This document shows positions 61,569-64,000 of a stretch of 64,000 bases of DNA, one piece after another. The first letter of the stretch is position 1. Each line of letters begins with the position of its first letter. This stretch comes from Stromatinia cepivora (taxonomy: Eukaryota > Ascomycota > Leotiomycetes > Helotiales > Sclerotiniaceae): NCBI GenBank assembly GCA_014898415.1, contig RCTD01000006.1, positions 186,001 to 250,000 of the forward strand, in the 5' to 3' direction. Made by a program: the position numbers and the translations under genes. Under the pieces are notes generated by a model. It did not search any database, was not told the origin of the DNA, and was given only the letters and a program-made list of their open reading frames with translations.

Positions 61569-64000
61569 TCACCGTCTAAGCATATAACTCAGATCAGGTA
61601 ACCCACCCACAATTCTTTTCACAATCTCATCCTGCTCCATTTCAGATTTGGTTTTCGAACCATGGCCCGTATAGACAGGAGGTGGAAGTGAGTGTGTAGA
61701 TGTAGGTGATGGAGTAGAGAAAGTAACTGTTTTAGGTTTCGGGGGTGCTGGATAAGATTGTGGTCTCGAGTTTGCAGTTGGTTTGGATAAGAATGTAGGG
61801 ATAGTGGCGGGTGCAGAAGTTGGTGTGTCGAAGAAAGAGAAATCGACTGATGCCCATGGATCTTGAATGCTTTTTGGAACAGGTGGTATTGATGAATGAG
61901 ATGGTTGGGACCAGATACTTGTGGTTGGTGAGCCCGAGACAGACGAGAGACTAGGAGGAGGTTGAGACCAGGTATCTGTGAAGGATGTGTTTGATGATAA
62001 GGAAGAGATAGGTTGGGGCGAAGGATTAGAGATTGCCGTGGCTGATAATGCCGGTGACGGAGGAGGGATTGCAGTTGATTGTATTGGCACTGGAGTGCTT
62101 GCTGGTGTGGACCACAAATCTACAAAGGAAGGATTTGAGGATATAGGGGGTGGAATGTTAGTACTAGATAATAGTGGAGGCTGTGATACTATAGGACTTT
62201 TAGGGTTTCCAAGAGTATCGCCGAGGCTTGATGTCGACTTGTGACCAAGTTCAGACTGGAGCTTCGTAACCTGAGGATTTGGAAGAGTAATAGAGTTGGT
62301 GAACGAATTTCCAAGGCTCATCGACTTCTTATGTCTTAACCCGCGGGCGGGGAACTTAGGGGTCTCGGTGACAACAGGTGAGGAAACCATTTCGCCCCAT
62401 TCGTCGTCATCGTCATCGTCATCCGCGGCATTGGTCACGGCTGCTAAATTAGCAATTGTCATGTTGCTTGAGCTGTTACTAAATGGCGGTGGCATTGAAA
62501 TTGGTCTAGGTTTCTTAACTGCTTGGAGAAAGCTTGGAGGTGGTTTAATTGGAGACATTGGTGCTGGGCTTCGTAGTGCAGAACTTGATTGTCGTGAATC
62601 TCCGAAAGCAGAGTTCATCCGGAGAGGCAAAGGCTTCGTAAAGGTGTCTGTATTTGAGGGAATATTATCAGAACTGGAAACTGTTTGCGTTGTTGGCGAG
62701 GAAGCCCATCCAAATTGTGCGACGGGAGGCTGCGGTGGTGCTTTAACATCAATACCTGACTCCACTGATTTCGTGGAGCTGTGCTCTCTTAGTTTTGACG
62801 ATGAACGAGACTTAGATCTCGATCGGTCTCGAGCAAGCTTTCTGGGAACTTCAACTGATTCCTTGGCTACATTTTTCGCTTCAAGCTTCACGCTCTTTCG
62901 TTTCGAACCAAGCACTGTCGCCAATGGAATAGGTGGTGCATTTGGATCATTCCAGCCAAAAAGAGAACCGCCTTTGCTTGTACCGCCAAGACTAACATGT
63001 CCACTGTTTCGATCTTCCTCCATCCACCTTGCCACTATTTTTTGAGTATCTTGCTTGACTTGTGATTGTGCCCATGAGATCCGAACATAGTTTTCATCAT
63101 CTCTAGTTTCGTATTTTCGCATAGTGCCGTACCTTGATATCCTGTACCACATCTTTCGTTCTTCGGCGGATGCAAATGTGTCAGCAATGATAGTATCGGG
63201 TATAAAAATCTTCTCAACGGATTCCTCATCCTTCTCCTTGGTCTCTCCAAACAAAGTTTTCACGGAGCTCGGGTTTATAGAAAAGTCCACTGGTCCTGAC
63301 GGTCTTTTCTGTGATCGTATTTCAGAAGGTTCATTATGCGGTGTAGCCAATTCGGAAGAAACATGATTTTCTACCAGTTCTTCGCCATCATCTGACAGAC
63401 CCTCTTCAAAATCTCCAAAATCCCCAAAGTCGTCATCATCTGGCTCCTCAGCATTGGAATCCTCCTGTACCTCGTCATCTTCCGAACTTTTAGCCTTCAT
63501 TACCACGACATGTTCATCATCTGGTTCCGTTAAAGCTTCATCATGCAGCTTGACATCTTCTACGGCAATCTCGTCCTCTGGCTCCGCTAAATCATCGAAG
63601 TGTTCGACTAGCTCCTGTGCGCTCGGCGATACAGCTCTGATGGTTCGAGACCTTTTTGGTTCTTCATCTAGGGAAGTTCGCGCTGAGTCTGGCAGTAATT
63701 CATCGTGATTATCTGTATCGGACGGTGAAGAAGATGGGGGCGACGATTCATGCTCTGGCCCTGGCGTCGATGGCAGAACAATATCGTCTGACTTATGTTG
63801 TTCTTCTTCATCAGCGTCCTCAGCGCATAGATCACTCTCGGATATTCCTTCAATGCCTAACCCAATTCCTTTCTCGCTAGCCTCATCTAATCCAGCTGTT
63901 GCCTCTGGAACTGTTTCGCCCAAAGCAGGTTCCGCCGGCTCGACTTTTGTTTCACCGCCAGACTCGGATTGCGGCACAGTCGCTTCGAATGCCTCGAGAG
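61569..64000 (-). CDS. Acidic, Pro/Ser-rich protein with clathrin-adaptor-type motifs, 5'-truncated
   Basis: The frame is open from the right edge to a stop at 61569-61571 (about 809 residues visible); no ATG is present near the edge, so the N-terminus lies outside. The first 230 residues are Glu/Asp/Ser-rich and contain DDDFGDFGDFEEGLSDD (about 188). This resembles the FG[DE]F motifs with which aftiphilin-like proteins bind gamma-ear domains of clathrin adaptors. A folded-looking segment follows with MWYRISRYGTMRKYE and YVRISWAQSQV (about 285-325), which I take as the conserved core of the family. The second half is disordered and repeats W-containing motifs: DEWGEM, FVDLWS, FTDTWS and IWSQP, then DPWASVDFSFF. 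DPW is an AP-2 alpha-ear ligand motif. A role in vesicle trafficking is inference; I do not recognise a named gene. It is convergent with TRA1. Confidence 0.75.
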   Translation of the reverse strand, partial: LEAFEATVPQSESGGETKVEPAEPALGETVPEATAGLDEASEKGIGLGIEGISESDLCAEDADEEEQHKSDDIVLPSTPGPEHESSPPSSSPSDTDNHDELLPDSARTSLDEEPKRSRTIRAVSPSAQELVEHFDDLAEPEDEIAVEDVKLHDEALTEPDDEHVVVMKAKSSEDDEVQEDSNAEEPDDDDFGDFGDFEEGLSDDGEELVENHVSSELATPHNEPSEIRSQKRPSGPVDFSINPSSVKTLFGETKEKDEESVEKIFIPDTIIADTFASAEERKMWYRISRYGTMRKYETRDDENYVRISWAQSQVKQDTQKIVARWMEEDRNSGHVSLGGTSKGGSLFGWNDPNAPPIPLATVLGSKRKSVKLEAKNVAKESVEVPRKLARDRSRSKSRSSSKLREHSSTKSVESGIDVKAPPQPPVAQFGWASSPTTQTVSSSDNIPSNTDTFTKPLPLRMNSAFGDSRQSSSALRSPAPMSPIKPPPSFLQAVKKPRPISMPPPFSNSSSNMTIANLAAVTNAADDDDDDDEWGEMVSSPVVTETPKFPARGLRHKKSMSLGNSFTNSITLPNPQVTKLQSELGHKSTSSLGDTLGNPKSPIVSQPPLLSSTNIPPPISSNPSFVDLWSTPASTPVPIQSTAIPPPSPALSATAISNPSPQPISSLSSNTSFTDTWSQPPPSLSSVSGSPTTSIWSQPSHSSIPPVPKSIQDPWASVDFSFFDTPTSAPATIPTFLSKPTANSRPQSYPAPPKPKTVTFSTPSPTSTHSLPPPVYTGHGSKTKSEMEQDEIVKRIVGGLPDLSYMLRR

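Noticed and set aside
62296..63045. 249-codon plus-strand frame
   Set aside because: It is antisense to the long acidic minus-strand gene and arises from that gene's compositional bias.

Overview
The window looks like nuclear DNA of a filamentous ascomycete. The basis is short GT-AG introns with GTATGT or GTAAGT donors and CTAAC-type branch sites, orthologues of conserved fungal genes (SEC10, COX17, RNA1, SSU1, HAP2/hapB, TRA1), and a long AT-rich block of LTR retrotransposons carrying the C-to-T and G-to-A changes expected of repeat-induced point mutation (RIP). A Leotiomycete of the Botrytis/Sclerotinia type would fit, but that is an inference from style, not a proven assignment.

Layout. 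(1) 1-7142, housekeeping genes: 5'-truncated exocyst subunit SEC10 (+); COX17 (-), a small three-exon gene recognisable only after splicing; RanGAP RNA1 (+), divergent from COX17; and a five-exon SSU1-type sulfite exporter (+). (2) 7143 to about 12830, no convincing gene, several short tandem repeats. (3) About 12830-36905, a 24 kb AT-rich block with no intact gene. It holds a relic of one Ty3/gypsy lineage near 15.6 kb, a short gag-only LTR element with 150-bp LTRs (19556-21073), and a nested pair of chromodomain gypsy elements of one family: a plus-strand copy (25932-32922, target duplication TTGAA) inserted into a minus-strand copy (22826-36836, target duplication TTTAT). (4) 36906-42836, the HAP2/hapB (NF-YA) gene with a very long, ATG-depleted leader that appears to contain two introns and one upstream ORF. 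(5) 42837-43190, a MITE-like element with terminal inverted repeats. (6) 43819-45145, a four-exon fungal nicotianamine synthase (-). (7) 45146-48502, unassigned. (8) 48503-60273, TRA1 (+), three exons, about 3875 aa. (9) 61569 to the right edge, a 5'-truncated acidic, proline/serine-rich protein (-) with FGDF and DPW short motifs typical of clathrin-adaptor accessory proteins.

The genes do not form a metabolic cluster; they are mostly independent core functions (exocytosis, copper delivery to cytochrome oxidase, Ran cycling, sulfite efflux, CCAAT-box transcription, SAGA/NuA4 coactivation). HapB and nicotianamine synthase both touch metal biology in fungi, but their proximity may be chance. 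The most unusual items are the gag-only element, the nested retrotransposon pair, the MITE-like element, the hapB leader and the fungal nicotianamine synthase with a GC-AG intron.
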